DNA of 64,000 nt from Flavobacterium sp. (GTDB lineage Bacteria > Bacteroidota > Bacteroidia > Flavobacteriales > Flavobacteriaceae). Shown in pieces: positions 10,808-20,783 of the stretch (its first letter is position 1; each line of letters begins with the position of its first letter). A program made the translations under genes and the position numbers. The stretch spans positions 310,001-374,000 of the forward strand of contig NZ_JAIXUB010000015.1 of the NCBI RefSeq assembly GCF_027484205.1, in the 5' to 3' direction. The notes below the pieces were generated by a model. It ran no database searches. It was not told the DNA's origin and was given only the letters and a program-made list of their open reading frames with translations.

Positions 10808-10891
10808 ATTCGTGTACTATTTTACGCTTATTTTAATTTGTGAAAATTTGTGACCCGAGATCAAAGGTCGAATAGACGAAGTAAATTCGTG
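10808..10891. repeat. Degenerate AATTYGTG word repeat
   Basis: AATTCGTG 10808, AATTTGTG 10835, AATTTGTG 10845, AATTCGTG 10884. Confidence 0.6.
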
Positions 10892-10973
10892 TCAACTTTT
10901 TTTAAAATCATTTCCATAAAAACTAAAATCATAGCGAACTTTGCAAAAAACTTTGCGAACTTTGTGGCCAAGA

Positions 10974-12227
10974 ATGAAAACTAAAATTGCCATAACATCC
11001 TTAGCATCCATTTCACCTTTAGGGAAAAATCCTGAGGCTATTTGGCGTAATTATCTTTCAAATAAAACTTTAATTTCAACCAAAGACTTTAATGGAAAAT
11101 CACAATTTGTAGCTACAATTCCTCAAGAAATTAGAAATGAAATTGAAGTTTTAAAACAATCCGAAATTAAATACAAAGCTTTAGACGAAACCGTTTTGCT
11201 TTCCATATTAGTTTCGCGTCAAGCAATTAAAAATGCAGGTTGGAAAAGAGGTGACGACTTCGGAATCAATATTGGTTCGTCTCGTGGCGCCACACAATTA
11301 TTTGAAAAACACCACAAAGAATTTCTCGAAACTGGAAAAACGTCAACCTTAGCATCACCAACCACAACACTCGGAAATATTTCTTCTTGGGTAGCACACG
11401 ATTTAAAAAATAACGGTCCAGAAATTTCACATTCTATAACGTGTTCAACAGCTTTACATGCTGTTTTAAATGCGGTTGCTTGGTTACAATCGGGAATGGC
11501 AAGCAAGTTTATTGTTGGTGGAAGCGAAGCACCTTTAACCGATTTCACTATTGCGCAAATGCACGCTTTAAAAATTTATAGTAAAGAACCAATCCGATAT
11601 TTCGACAAGTTCAATACTCAGTGTGACCATAGTAAATCAATTGACAATAATGAAAATGAATGTCAGTCTGAGCATGTTGAAGAACTTTTCTATCCTTGCA
11701 AAGCTTTCGATTTTACAAAAACTAAAAACACTATGGTTCTGGGCGAAGCGGCTTCGGTAGCTTGTTTGGAAATTGGTGAACATAAAAATGCGTTGGCATA
11801 TATTGAAGGAATTGGCTATGCAACAGACGATATCGAACACAATATTTCAATTTCAGACGAAGCCAATTGTTTTCAAAAATCAATGAAAATGGCGTTGCAA
11901 AACACCAAATTAGAAGAAGTTGATGCTATTGTAATGCACGCGCCAGGAACTTTAAAAGGAGATACTTCAGAGTATAAAGCGATTCAGAAAGTTTTTTCTA
12001 AAAACATTCCAATGCTAACCACTAATAAATGGAAAGTAGGTCACACTTTTGGTGCATCAGGAATGTTGAATATGGAACTTGCCATCTTAATGATGCAGCA
12101 CAATCAATTTATCGAAGTACCATTTGCAGAAAAACAAATCGAAAGAAGAGAAATAAAAAAAGTATTAATTAATGCAGTTGGTTTCGGCGGAAATGCCGTA
12201 AGTATTCTTTTGTCAAAAGAGTTTTAA
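10974..12227 (+). CDS. Beta-ketoacyl-ACP synthase II-like protein in biotin cluster, carrying an apparent inserted palindromic repeat
   Basis: SITCSTALHAVLNAVAWLQSG active-site Cys, VMHAPGTLKGD and GHTFGASGMLNMELA His motifs; start ATG 10974. Confidence 0.88.
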   Translation: MKTKIAITSLASISPLGKNPEAIWRNYLSNKTLISTKDFNGKSQFVATIPQEIRNEIEVLKQSEIKYKALDETVLLSILVSRQAIKNAGWKRGDDFGINIGSSRGATQLFEKHHKEFLETGKTSTLASPTTTLGNISSWVAHDLKNNGPEISHSITCSTALHAVLNAVAWLQSGMASKFIVGGSEAPLTDFTIAQMHALKIYSKEPIRYFDKFNTQCDHSKSIDNNENECQSEHVEELFYPCKAFDFTKTKNTMVLGEAASVACLEIGEHKNALAYIEGIGYATDDIEHNISISDEANCFQKSMKMALQNTKLEEVDAIVMHAPGTLKGDTSEYKAIQKVFSKNIPMLTTNKWKVGHTFGASGMLNMELAILMMQHNQFIEVPFAEKQIERREIKKVLINAVGFGGNAVSILLSKEF

Positions 12228-12275
12228 GTTTCAAAAATAAATTTCAACTTCAAAATTTCAACTTGCAACCCGCAA

Positions 12276-12749
12276 CTATTTCTCCAACTCCTTAACTTTT
12301 TCATAAACACGTTCGCTTTCCCATCCTTTACGAAGTAAGTAATCACAGAATTTTTTTCGTTTTTTCAAATCGTTTTTTTCGGTAATCGTTTCCCAATGTT
12401 TTTCTGCTAAAGTTTCAAAAGTCATTTCATATTCCTCTGCTGGAATTTCTTTTAGTGCTTTAGTAACTAAATAATCAGATATCTTTCTTGCCTTCAATTC
12501 ATTTTTGATTCGAATTTTGCCCCATTTTTTCTGATGGAATTTACTTATTGAAAAAATAGACGCAAAACGTTCTTCATTTAAGAAATTGCTTTCAATTAAA
12601 TGTACTATAACTTGGTCTTTTTCATACTGATTCAAAACAAAAGAGCGCAATTTTTCAGATACTTCTATATGACATCGTTCTTGATAAGAACAGTAGTATT
12701 CCATCTTTTGTATAACTTCTTCTACAGAACTAATTGATTTTGAGTTCAA
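12276..12749 (-). CDS. recX: Regulatory protein RecX
   Basis: LIESNFLNEERFASIFSISKFHQKKWGKIRIKNELKARKIS, FCDYLLRKGWESERVYEKV. Confidence 0.88.
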   Translation of the reverse strand: MNSKSISSVEEVIQKMEYYCSYQERCHIEVSEKLRSFVLNQYEKDQVIVHLIESNFLNEERFASIFSISKFHQKKWGKIRIKNELKARKISDYLVTKALKEIPAEEYEMTFETLAEKHWETITEKNDLKKRKKFCDYLLRKGWESERVYEKVKELEK

Positions 12750-12874
12750 AACGGTTAAAAAGATTAAAATTTGTTAATAATTTGATAACGCAAAAGTATT
12801 GAAATTGTGTGGATTAGAAGTAATTTTGTAGTCCCAAATCGTTTTGCTAAAGACGAACTTTTTATTCATTCATT

Positions 12875-15800
12875 ATGAAAATTAAAATACTTTTTATTGC
12901 GCTGTTGTTTAGTTGTTTTACGTTTGGACAGATTTTGATCCCAAATACAACACCAATTACGCAAAACTTTGATGGCATGGGAAGTAGCGCTACGTCTACA
13001 TTGCCTGCGGGATTTAGAGTTAATTCTACAAATAATTACTCAACAGGAACAACTGCAACTACATTGGCTTATGGAACCACAGGTACTGGAGCGGTTACTG
13101 GAACGTCCAGTGGTGGTAATATAAATTGGGCAAATGGGGTTACTGCATCCTCAACTGATAGATGTTTAGGATTTTTGACAACAGGTACTTTTAGTAGTCC
13201 AAGAAGTATTATCCTTGCTATTCAAAATACTAATAGTACAAATTTAACTGATTTAACCATTTCATTTGACTACGAAAAGTATAGAACTGGAACTAGAGCT
13301 TTTAATTGGACTTTTTTTCATGGTTCAACGGCTACTGCAGTAAATACTGCCGCTACTTCTGGCGATCAAGCTTATGCAGCAGATGGGGCAAACGCTGTTG
13401 TAAATCCACCAACAACAATTAGTAAGTCTTTTACTATTTCAGGTTTGAGTATACCACCATCGGGATTGTATTATTTGTGTTGGACTTATACAGGATTATT
13501 AGGAGCAACTAATGCTCAAGGAATTGGTATTGATAATTTAACTTTAACTGCAACATTTGGAACTGGATGTTCGACACCAACCAATCAAGCGTCAACTTTA
13601 GCATTAGGTTCTATTTCAAATACTACTGCAGATTTTTCTTGGTCAAATGGCGGAGGAACAACTGGAACTGTTGTAACAGTTAGACCAACAGCTACAGCAG
13701 AAGTTTCACCTGTGAATGGAACATCTTATACAGCAAATACAAATTATTCACTTGCTCCAGAAACCACAGTAAGTTCTGGAAATAAAGTAGTTTATGTAAA
13801 CAATGGAACATCTTCTACGATAACTAATTTAATACCTGGAACTCAATATACTGCAACAATATATAGTTATAACACACCAAATTGTTATAACATTTCTTCT
13901 CCTGAATCGGTTACATTTTATACTTTAGCTAATGAACCATCTAGTCACGCTGCTAGTTTTAGTTGTTCAACTATTAGTGTTTCTCAAATTAATTTAACAT
14001 TCAGTGCCGCAAGTACAATTACTAACGCAAATGGATACGTAATTTTATATGGAGAAAATGTTATGCCAACTGGAGTTCCAACAGATGGAGCAATTCATTC
14101 TATTGGAACTGTTTTTGGAAACGCTACAGTTGCAGGTTACACAACTTCTTCTGCCGACACTACATTTAGTGTTACAGGTTTAAATGGTGGTACTACTTAT
14201 TATTTTTTATTAGTTCCTTATGGAGTAAGTGGTGCTATAGCTCAAACATATAATTATAGAACAACAGCTACAATTCCAATGAGTTCAGGTTGCATCACAT
14301 CTATAGCACCTGAAATTACTGTTAGAGGTGTGATTGGTTCAAATCCAACAATTTCTGATGGAGATGTTACACCTCAAGGAACTGACAATACTTTATATAC
14401 AACAATTGTAGTTGGAAACTCTCAAGCCAAAAATTTCAGAATTCAAAACCTTGGAAATGATGTATTGAATGTAACATCAATAAATATGGTTGGTGGAACA
14501 GCAGCTGGAGATTTTGCGGTTTCTGGAATAACATTGCCAACAACAATTGCCGTTGGAGCAAGTATAGATTTCGTAGTAACTTTTAGTCCAACAGCATCAG
14601 GAACAAGAAATACAACACTTACTATAGTAAATAATGATTCTAATGAAAACCCTTATGATTTTGTGATTCAAGGGACAGGAACAATTGTTTCCTCTATTGA
14701 TATTAATGTTTTAGGAAATACAATTAGCATTCCAGATAATAGTTTATATCCAATTGGAACAAATCATACTGCTTTTCCAGTAACAAATGTTTTAGCTACA
14801 TCAACTAGAATTTTTACAATTGAAAATCTTGGTTCAACTAATTTATCACTTACTGGCACACCTTATATTACAATTACTGGTCCACATGCGTCCTCATTTT
14901 CTATAACTATTCAACCAAGCTCTAATTCTATCCCAGGAGGTTCTTCATTAACATTTGAAGTTACTTTTGCTCCAACTTCATTAGGTGCAAAAAATGCTAC
15001 TATTATTATAAGCAACGATGATACAGATGAATCTATTTATAATTTTAATATTAGCGGTACAGCTAAAGGATTAAATAATATATATGTTTATGGAAATGGT
15101 AATGATGTAATTAAAGGGTCGACATCAACAAGTTTGACTAATTTAACCGATTTTAATTCTGTTGCAATTACAACAGGTGTTAAGCAAAATACTTTTGTAA
15201 TTACAAATTTAGCTGGAACATCAAGATATTTTTCAAATGTTACAATTTCGGGACCAGATGCAACAATGTTTACAGTTGTTTCAAATCCTACTGCAAATGC
15301 TTTAGCAAATGGAAATAGTAGCGCATTCACAATTAATTTTGCCCCAACTTCAGTTGGATTAAAGAATGCAACGGTTAGTTTTTCTGTTTATACTGATTCT
15401 GGGAAAACAATTGGAGATGCAATTGACCCTACATTTACATTTGCAATATCAGGAACAGGAATTGTTTTTACAGTTTGTAATAATGGACCAGTTCAAATAA
15501 TTGCGCAACAAGATTTTGAAGATGTTCCTGCAACGCCTGTTTGGAGTTATTCTCCTATTGTTCTTACATCAGAATCAGCAAATAATGGTACTCTTTTAAT
15601 TGGTGGTGGAACTTATAATAATGGCTCAGGTGTTAAAAACGCTTATATCGGTGCAAAATCTTTGCAATTTAGTGGATATCCTGATAGTGGAGAAAGCTCA
15701 AGTAATAATATTTATCAAACGGCTTCAATAACCCTTAATCCTATAGATGTAAGTTTATATAATAACATTAATTTTTCAATGAGGATTGGTGCTTTTAGAA

Positions 15801-17893
15801 CTGGTTCTCAAGGTTTAGATGTCAATGACTTGATTCAAGTTGAAACTAGTATCGATGGAGGTACTAACTGGTCAACGGAATCAGTATTAAGAGGTTATTC
15901 AAATTCAAGGTGGGATTTTCTTGCCTCAGGAACTTTAAATGCTTATTATACAGGAACTAATAATGGCGCAACTATTGATACTAGAAATGGGAATGCTGAA
16001 CTTGTAAATGGAATCTCAACATATAACGTAAGAAGCTTGCCATCAGTAGCCAATCTTTTAATTAGGATTACTATTAAAGTTGATAATGTGGCAGAGATTT
16101 GGGCAATTGATGATATCAAAATTGAAGGACAAATACCACAAATATCTATCTGGAATGGAAGTACTTGGTCGGCAGGGTTTCCTACTTCTAATACAAAAGC
16201 TATTTTTGATGCTGATTATATAACATCATCATTACCAAATCAAGGAAGTATAGAAGCTTGTGAATGTTTGATTAATTCAACTTCTAATGTAACTATTCAA
16301 CCAAATTATTATTTTGAGGTTCAAAGTGGTATCACAAATAATGGTACTTTAACTGTTGAAAATAGTGCAATGTTAGTTCAAGTAAATGATGCAGCTGTTA
16401 ATTCTGGAAATATCATAATGCGCAGAAATGCGAATATTAGAGAACTAGATTATGTTTTTTGGTCATCACCAATTGATGAGTTTACAGTTAGTAATATTTC
16501 TACCGGAACACCTTCTGATGTAATTTGGAAATGGAATCCAAGAGCTAGTAATCCAAATGGAGCTTTTGGTAACTGGATAAATTGTGCTTCAGATTTGATG
16601 GAAAAAGGGAAAGGTTATATTGTTCGTGGTCCAAATGGTTATTCTAATGTAACTCCTGCAAATTTTACTGCAACATTTCAAAACGCAATCGCTAATAAAG
16701 CAAAACCAAATAATGGTATTATAAACCAAAGACTGTATCGTGGACCTATGCAAGCTGCTAATTTAGGAACTTATACTAGTGCAAATACAGTTGCTTTTTC
16801 AGTAAATGATGATAACTGGAACTTAGTAGGAAATCCATACCCAAGTGCTATCAGTGTAAATTCATTTTTAACATACAATGCCGTTACTGTTCCTGTTATT
16901 GAAGGCTCAGTTAGAATTTGGAGTCATACTAATTTGCCAACTAGTTCAGTAAATCCATTTTACAATTCTTACCAATATAATTATGTTTCTTCTGACTATA
17001 TAACACATAATGGAACTGCAACAATATCCGGACCAACAACATTTGATGGTTTTATTGGAGCAGGACAAGGTTTCTTTGTTTTAATGAATGATGGGCCAGA
17101 AACTTTAGATGCTGCTGCGCCAATAAATTTAGTATTCAACAATTCGATGCGAGTTAAAACATCTAATAGTAATAGTCAATTTTTTAAAACATCTAATTCT
17201 ATAGTTACTGCAACAGAAGATAAGCATAGAATTTGGTTAGATTTAATCAATGATTCAGGAAGTGTTATTAGAACGGTTGTTGGTTATGTTCCAAATGCAA
17301 CTTTAGAAAAAGATGTTATGTATGATGCGTTTGCTCGAATTGATGGAACACAAAATTTCTACTCGGTTATTGGCGACGCAAAAGTGTGTATTCAAGGAAG
17401 ACCTGTTCCGTTTGAAAATTCAGATTTAGTGCCACTTGGAGTAGCAATACCTACTTCTGGTAATTACACTATTGCCATAGCTTTTGTAGATGGATTATTC
17501 TCTGATGTAAATCAAAACATTTATCTTGAAGATAAGTTACTTAATATAGTTCATAATTTAAGATCAGCACCTTATACATTTAATTCAACAACGGGTGTTT
17601 TCAATGATAGATTTGTACTTAGATATACGAATACAGCACTTGGAAATGACGAGTTTGATGCATCACAAAATGTTATTGTTACTACTCAATCACAAAACAT
17701 TACAATTAAATCAGAGATTGAAAACATAACATCAGTAATTATTTATGATTTACTAGGAAGAGAATTGGTTAACAAGAATAAGGTGAATAATAATGAAATT
17801 GTATTGTCGAATATTAATGCAAGAAATCAAGCATTAATTGTAAAAATTATTCTTGAAAATGGTAAAATTGTAACAAGGAAAATTATTTTATAA
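12875..17893 (+). CDS. Giant secreted protein with choice-of-anchor D-like/fibronectin-like repeats and a T9SS C-terminal sorting domain (type C-like)
   Basis: Signal peptide MKIKILFIALLFSCFTFGQ; repeated DFAVSGITLPTTIAVGASIDFVVTFSPTASGTRNTTLTIVNNDSNENPYDFVIQGTG units; C-term SVIIYDLLGRELVNKNKVNNNEIVLSNINARNQALIVKIILENGKIVTRKIIL. Confidence 0.85.
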   Translation: MKIKILFIALLFSCFTFGQILIPNTTPITQNFDGMGSSATSTLPAGFRVNSTNNYSTGTTATTLAYGTTGTGAVTGTSSGGNINWANGVTASSTDRCLGFLTTGTFSSPRSIILAIQNTNSTNLTDLTISFDYEKYRTGTRAFNWTFFHGSTATAVNTAATSGDQAYAADGANAVVNPPTTISKSFTISGLSIPPSGLYYLCWTYTGLLGATNAQGIGIDNLTLTATFGTGCSTPTNQASTLALGSISNTTADFSWSNGGGTTGTVVTVRPTATAEVSPVNGTSYTANTNYSLAPETTVSSGNKVVYVNNGTSSTITNLIPGTQYTATIYSYNTPNCYNISSPESVTFYTLANEPSSHAASFSCSTISVSQINLTFSAASTITNANGYVILYGENVMPTGVPTDGAIHSIGTVFGNATVAGYTTSSADTTFSVTGLNGGTTYYFLLVPYGVSGAIAQTYNYRTTATIPMSSGCITSIAPEITVRGVIGSNPTISDGDVTPQGTDNTLYTTIVVGNSQAKNFRIQNLGNDVLNVTSINMVGGTAAGDFAVSGITLPTTIAVGASIDFVVTFSPTASGTRNTTLTIVNNDSNENPYDFVIQGTGTIVSSIDINVLGNTISIPDNSLYPIGTNHTAFPVTNVLATSTRIFTIENLGSTNLSLTGTPYITITGPHASSFSITIQPSSNSIPGGSSLTFEVTFAPTSLGAKNATIIISNDDTDESIYNFNISGTAKGLNNIYVYGNGNDVIKGSTSTSLTNLTDFNSVAITTGVKQNTFVITNLAGTSRYFSNVTISGPDATMFTVVSNPTANALANGNSSAFTINFAPTSVGLKNATVSFSVYTDSGKTIGDAIDPTFTFAISGTGIVFTVCNNGPVQIIAQQDFEDVPATPVWSYSPIVLTSESANNGTLLIGGGTYNNGSGVKNAYIGAKSLQFSGYPDSGESSSNNIYQTASITLNPIDVSLYNNINFSMRIGAFRTGSQGLDVNDLIQVETSIDGGTNWSTESVLRGYSNSRWDFLASGTLNAYYTGTNNGATIDTRNGNAELVNGISTYNVRSLPSVANLLIRITIKVDNVAEIWAIDDIKIEGQIPQISIWNGSTWSAGFPTSNTKAIFDADYITSSLPNQGSIEACECLINSTSNVTIQPNYYFEVQSGITNNGTLTVENSAMLVQVNDAAVNSGNIIMRRNANIRELDYVFWSSPIDEFTVSNISTGTPSDVIWKWNPRASNPNGAFGNWINCASDLMEKGKGYIVRGPNGYSNVTPANFTATFQNAIANKAKPNNGIINQRLYRGPMQAANLGTYTSANTVAFSVNDDNWNLVGNPYPSAISVNSFLTYNAVTVPVIEGSVRIWSHTNLPTSSVNPFYNSYQYNYVSSDYITHNGTATISGPTTFDGFIGAGQGFFVLMNDGPETLDAAAPINLVFNNSMRVKTSNSNSQFFKTSNSIVTATEDKHRIWLDLINDSGSVIRTVVGYVPNATLEKDVMYDAFARIDGTQNFYSVIGDAKVCIQGRPVPFENSDLVPLGVAIPTSGNYTIAIAFVDGLFSDVNQNIYLEDKLLNIVHNLRSAPYTFNSTTGVFNDRFVLRYTNTALGNDEFDASQNVIVTTQSQNITIKSEIENITSVIIYDLLGRELVNKNKVNNNEIVLSNINARNQALIVKIILENGKIVTRKIIL

Positions 17894-17909
17894 TTGACTT
17901 TTCTACATA

Positions 17910-17950
17910 AAAAATGCCCCAAATAGTATCTAACTTTTTGGGGTATTTTC
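17910..17950. terminator. Stem-loop terminator after the giant secreted protein gene
   Basis: aaaatgcccc...ggggtatttt. Confidence 0.6.
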
Positions 17951-18042
17951 AATGATATAAATTACGATTAAAATGAGTTTCAAAAAAATGCTCCTAACTT
18001 CAGTAAGAGCAAGTTTAATAAACTATAATAAAAGTTGAATCT

Positions 18043-19128
18043 CTATTTACCTTTTATAGAAGCTTCTAGATTTCTTTCTATTTTATGTTCAGGTCTTGAC
18101 CATTTTGGTTTTTCACCTAACGATTGAAATTGAGAATCCTCAGCTTCAACTGTTTTAGGTTGCATCAATTTTATAAAAGGTTTTTGAGGTTGTAATCCTA
18201 ATGTTTCAAACATTTTCATGTCTTCATTAACATCTGGATTTGGAGTTGTTAGTAGTTTGTCACCTGCAAATATTGAATTGGCACCAGCAAAGAAACACAT
18301 TGCTTGTCCTTCTCGACTCATCTCAGTTCTACCTGCTGATAGTCTTACTTGAGTTTCGGGCATAACAATTCTCGTGGTTGCAACCATTCTAATCATTTCC
18401 CATATTTCAACAGGTTTTTCATTTTCCATTGGAGTTCCTTCAACAGCAACAAGAGCATTTATAGGCACTGATTCTGGTTGTGGGTTCAATGTTGAAAGCG
18501 CAACAAGCATTCCTGCTCTGTCTTCAATACTTTCGCCCATACCAATAATTCCACCACTACAAACAGTAACATTAGTTTTTCTAACATTGTCAATAGTTTG
18601 TAATCTATCCTCAAATCCACGAGTGGAAATAACTTCTTTATAATAATCTTCAGACGTGTCTAAATTGTGATTATAAGCATATAAACCTGCTTCGGCTAAA
18701 CGTTGTGCTTGGTTTTCTGTAAGCATACCTAAGGTACAACAAACTTCCATATCAAGTTTATTTATGGTACGAACCATTTCAAGAACTTGGTCAAATTCTG
18801 GTCCATCCTTTACATTTCGCCAAGCTGCACCCATACAAACTCTTGATGAACCGCTAGATTTTGCTCTTAATGCTTGTGCTTTTACTTGACTAACAGACAT
18901 TAAATCATTTCCTTCAATATCAGTATGATATCTTGCGGCTTGTGGACAATAGCCACAATCTTCTGGACATCCACCAGTTTTTATTGATAAAAGTGTTGAA
19001 ACTTGAACCGTATTTGGGTCATGATTTTCTCTATGGATTGTTGCTGCTTCATACATTAAATCCATTAATGGTTTGTTGTATATTGCTATAATTTCTTCTT
19101 TAGTCCAATTGTGTTTAGTGATGCTCAT
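18043..19128 (-). CDS. bioB: Biotin synthase
   Basis: Radical SAM GGCPEDCGYCPQAARYHT; MCFFAGANSIFAGDKLLTTPNP; start likely MSITKHNW. Confidence 0.97.
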   Translation of the reverse strand: MSITKHNWTKEEIIAIYNKPLMDLMYEAATIHRENHDPNTVQVSTLLSIKTGGCPEDCGYCPQAARYHTDIEGNDLMSVSQVKAQALRAKSSGSSRVCMGAAWRNVKDGPEFDQVLEMVRTINKLDMEVCCTLGMLTENQAQRLAEAGLYAYNHNLDTSEDYYKEVISTRGFEDRLQTIDNVRKTNVTVCSGGIIGMGESIEDRAGMLVALSTLNPQPESVPINALVAVEGTPMENEKPVEIWEMIRMVATTRIVMPETQVRLSAGRTEMSREGQAMCFFAGANSIFAGDKLLTTPNPDVNEDMKMFETLGLQPQKPFIKLMQPKTVEAEDSQFQSLGEKPKWSRPEHKIERNLEASIKGK

Positions 19129-19209
19129 TTTTGAAATAATATGTTGCATCAAAAGTAGTTAATTTGTTTTAACAAAAAAAGAAATTATAAATGGTAAATC
19201 ATTTGAAAT

Positions 19210-19668
19210 TTAACTCTCCACGTTATCAATGAATACATTTTTTGTTTTCCAATATTGTGTGTTTACAAAACTAACAATTAATACAGACGTAATTCCTTCT
19301 ATAAACAAACCAAAACTATATTGAGCAATTGAAGGATTTCCGCCAAAAAGGAATGCCTCAGAAAGGTTTTTTATGTAGGCAGCATCTTTAAAATTCAAAT
19401 AAATTACTAATCCTAGTATCGAAAGTGATATCGCTATAATTCCTGTTAAGCCACTTGAAAATAAATTTTTTAAATAACTTTTTTTTCCTTCCGATAAATT
19501 TGATTTGATAATTTTATTCAAACCATAGATGATTATAAAAATATTTAAAATTCTTAAATAATATAAATCAGAAAACCCTAAACCTTCCATTAGTAGAAAG
19601 TATAAACCAATAGCTATAAACAATAAAAAGCCAAACTTAAGTTCTTTTGATATTTTCATAATTTTCAT
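19210..19668 (-). CDS. Hypothetical multi-pass membrane protein
   Basis: 152-aa ORF with four hydrophobic segments. Confidence 0.6.
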   Translation of the reverse strand: MKIMKISKELKFGFLLFIAIGLYFLLMEGLGFSDLYYLRILNIFIIIYGLNKIIKSNLSEGKKSYLKNLFSSGLTGIIAISLSILGLVIYLNFKDAAYIKNLSEAFLFGGNPSIAQYSFGLFIEGITSVLIVSFVNTQYWKTKNVFIDNVES

Positions 19669-19753
19669 ATTTTATTAAAAAAGTTCAAATCAAATTTACG
19701 CATAATATGTGTAAATGTTATTTTTTTAACAAAATATACATGAATGTTTAGCT

Positions 19754-20689
19754 TTAAAAATTCTGTTTCTTGTAGAATTTTAATGTGGTTTGCTTATCAA
19801 TTTCAATTTGTTTTTTTAGTGATTCCAAAGAATCAAATTTCTGTTCATCACGAATAAAATCTAAAATTTCAATTGTTATTTTTTGATCATATAGGTTTGA
19901 ATCAAAATCAATAAAAAAAACTTCGATTGTTTGATTCAATCCATTTACTGTTGGACGTGTTCCAATATTCATCATGCCATAAAAATTGTTTCCCGAAATC
20001 AAACTTTTTACAATGTAAACTCCATTTTTTGGAATTAGTTTATATTCTTCATCGATGTTGATATTGGCTGTAGGAAAGCCTATTGTTCTACCAAGTTGTT
20101 TTCCTTTAACTACCGTTCCTGAAAAAGAATAATTATATCCTAAGTAATTGTTAGCTAAAGTTATATTACCATCTAAAATTGCAGTTCTTATTTTAGTTGA
20201 ACTCACTGAAATTTCGTCAATTTGTTGTGCTGAAATTTGCTCAACTTCAAAACCATATTGTTTGCCAAAAATGATTAAATCATCAATAGTAGCCGTTCTG
20301 TTTCTTCCAAAACGATGGTCATATCCAATTATTATTTTTTGAATATTAAATTTTTCAACTAATATAGTTTTTACGAAATCCTCAGCAGTAAGTCTTGAAA
20401 ACTCTTTATCGAATGGGTGAATGATTAAATTATCAATCCCAATGTTTTCTAAAAGTTTAGATTTTTCAGTAATCGTATTTAATAGTTTGACCTCATTATT
20501 TTCTTGTAAAATCATTCTTGGATGTGGAAAAAATGTCAAAACAAGACTTTCACTTTCACTGTTTTTTGCATCATAAACTAGTTTTTGCAAAATGTGATTA
20601 TGTCCTATATGCACACCATCAAAAGTCCCAATGGTTACAATTGATTTCTTCGATGTTTTATAAGAATTGATGGAGTTGAAAGTTTTCAA
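19754..20689 (-). CDS. ribF: Bifunctional riboflavin kinase/FAD synthetase
   Basis: VTIGTFDGVHIGHNHIL, IIGYDHRFGRNR, GRTIGFPTANI, GVYIVKSLI. Confidence 0.95.
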   Translation of the reverse strand: MKTFNSINSYKTSKKSIVTIGTFDGVHIGHNHILQKLVYDAKNSESESLVLTFFPHPRMILQENNEVKLLNTITEKSKLLENIGIDNLIIHPFDKEFSRLTAEDFVKTILVEKFNIQKIIIGYDHRFGRNRTATIDDLIIFGKQYGFEVEQISAQQIDEISVSSTKIRTAILDGNITLANNYLGYNYSFSGTVVKGKQLGRTIGFPTANINIDEEYKLIPKNGVYIVKSLISGNNFYGMMNIGTRPTVNGLNQTIEVFFIDFDSNLYDQKITIEILDFIRDEQKFDSLESLKKQIEIDKQTTLKFYKKQNF

Positions 20690-20731
20690 GCAATTATTTT
20701 TGGCAAATTTAAGAGATTTTATAAAACAAAT

Positions 20732-20775
20732 AAGGATTGGAAACTATATTATCCAATCCTTATTAATTTTTTTTT
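20732..20775. terminator. Stem-loop terminator
   Basis: aaggattgg...ccaatcctt flanked by an A/T tract. Confidence 0.65.
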
Positions 20776-20783
20776 ATTCAGAA

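Noticed and set aside
11219-11548. 109-aa antisense ORF inside the KAS II-like gene
   Set aside because: Shadow ORF opposite the active-site region.
14380-15470. Possible tandem DNA repeat array in the giant T9SS gene
   Set aside because: Repetition is at the protein-domain level (choice-of-anchor-like units) with diverged DNA, not a CRISPR or satellite.
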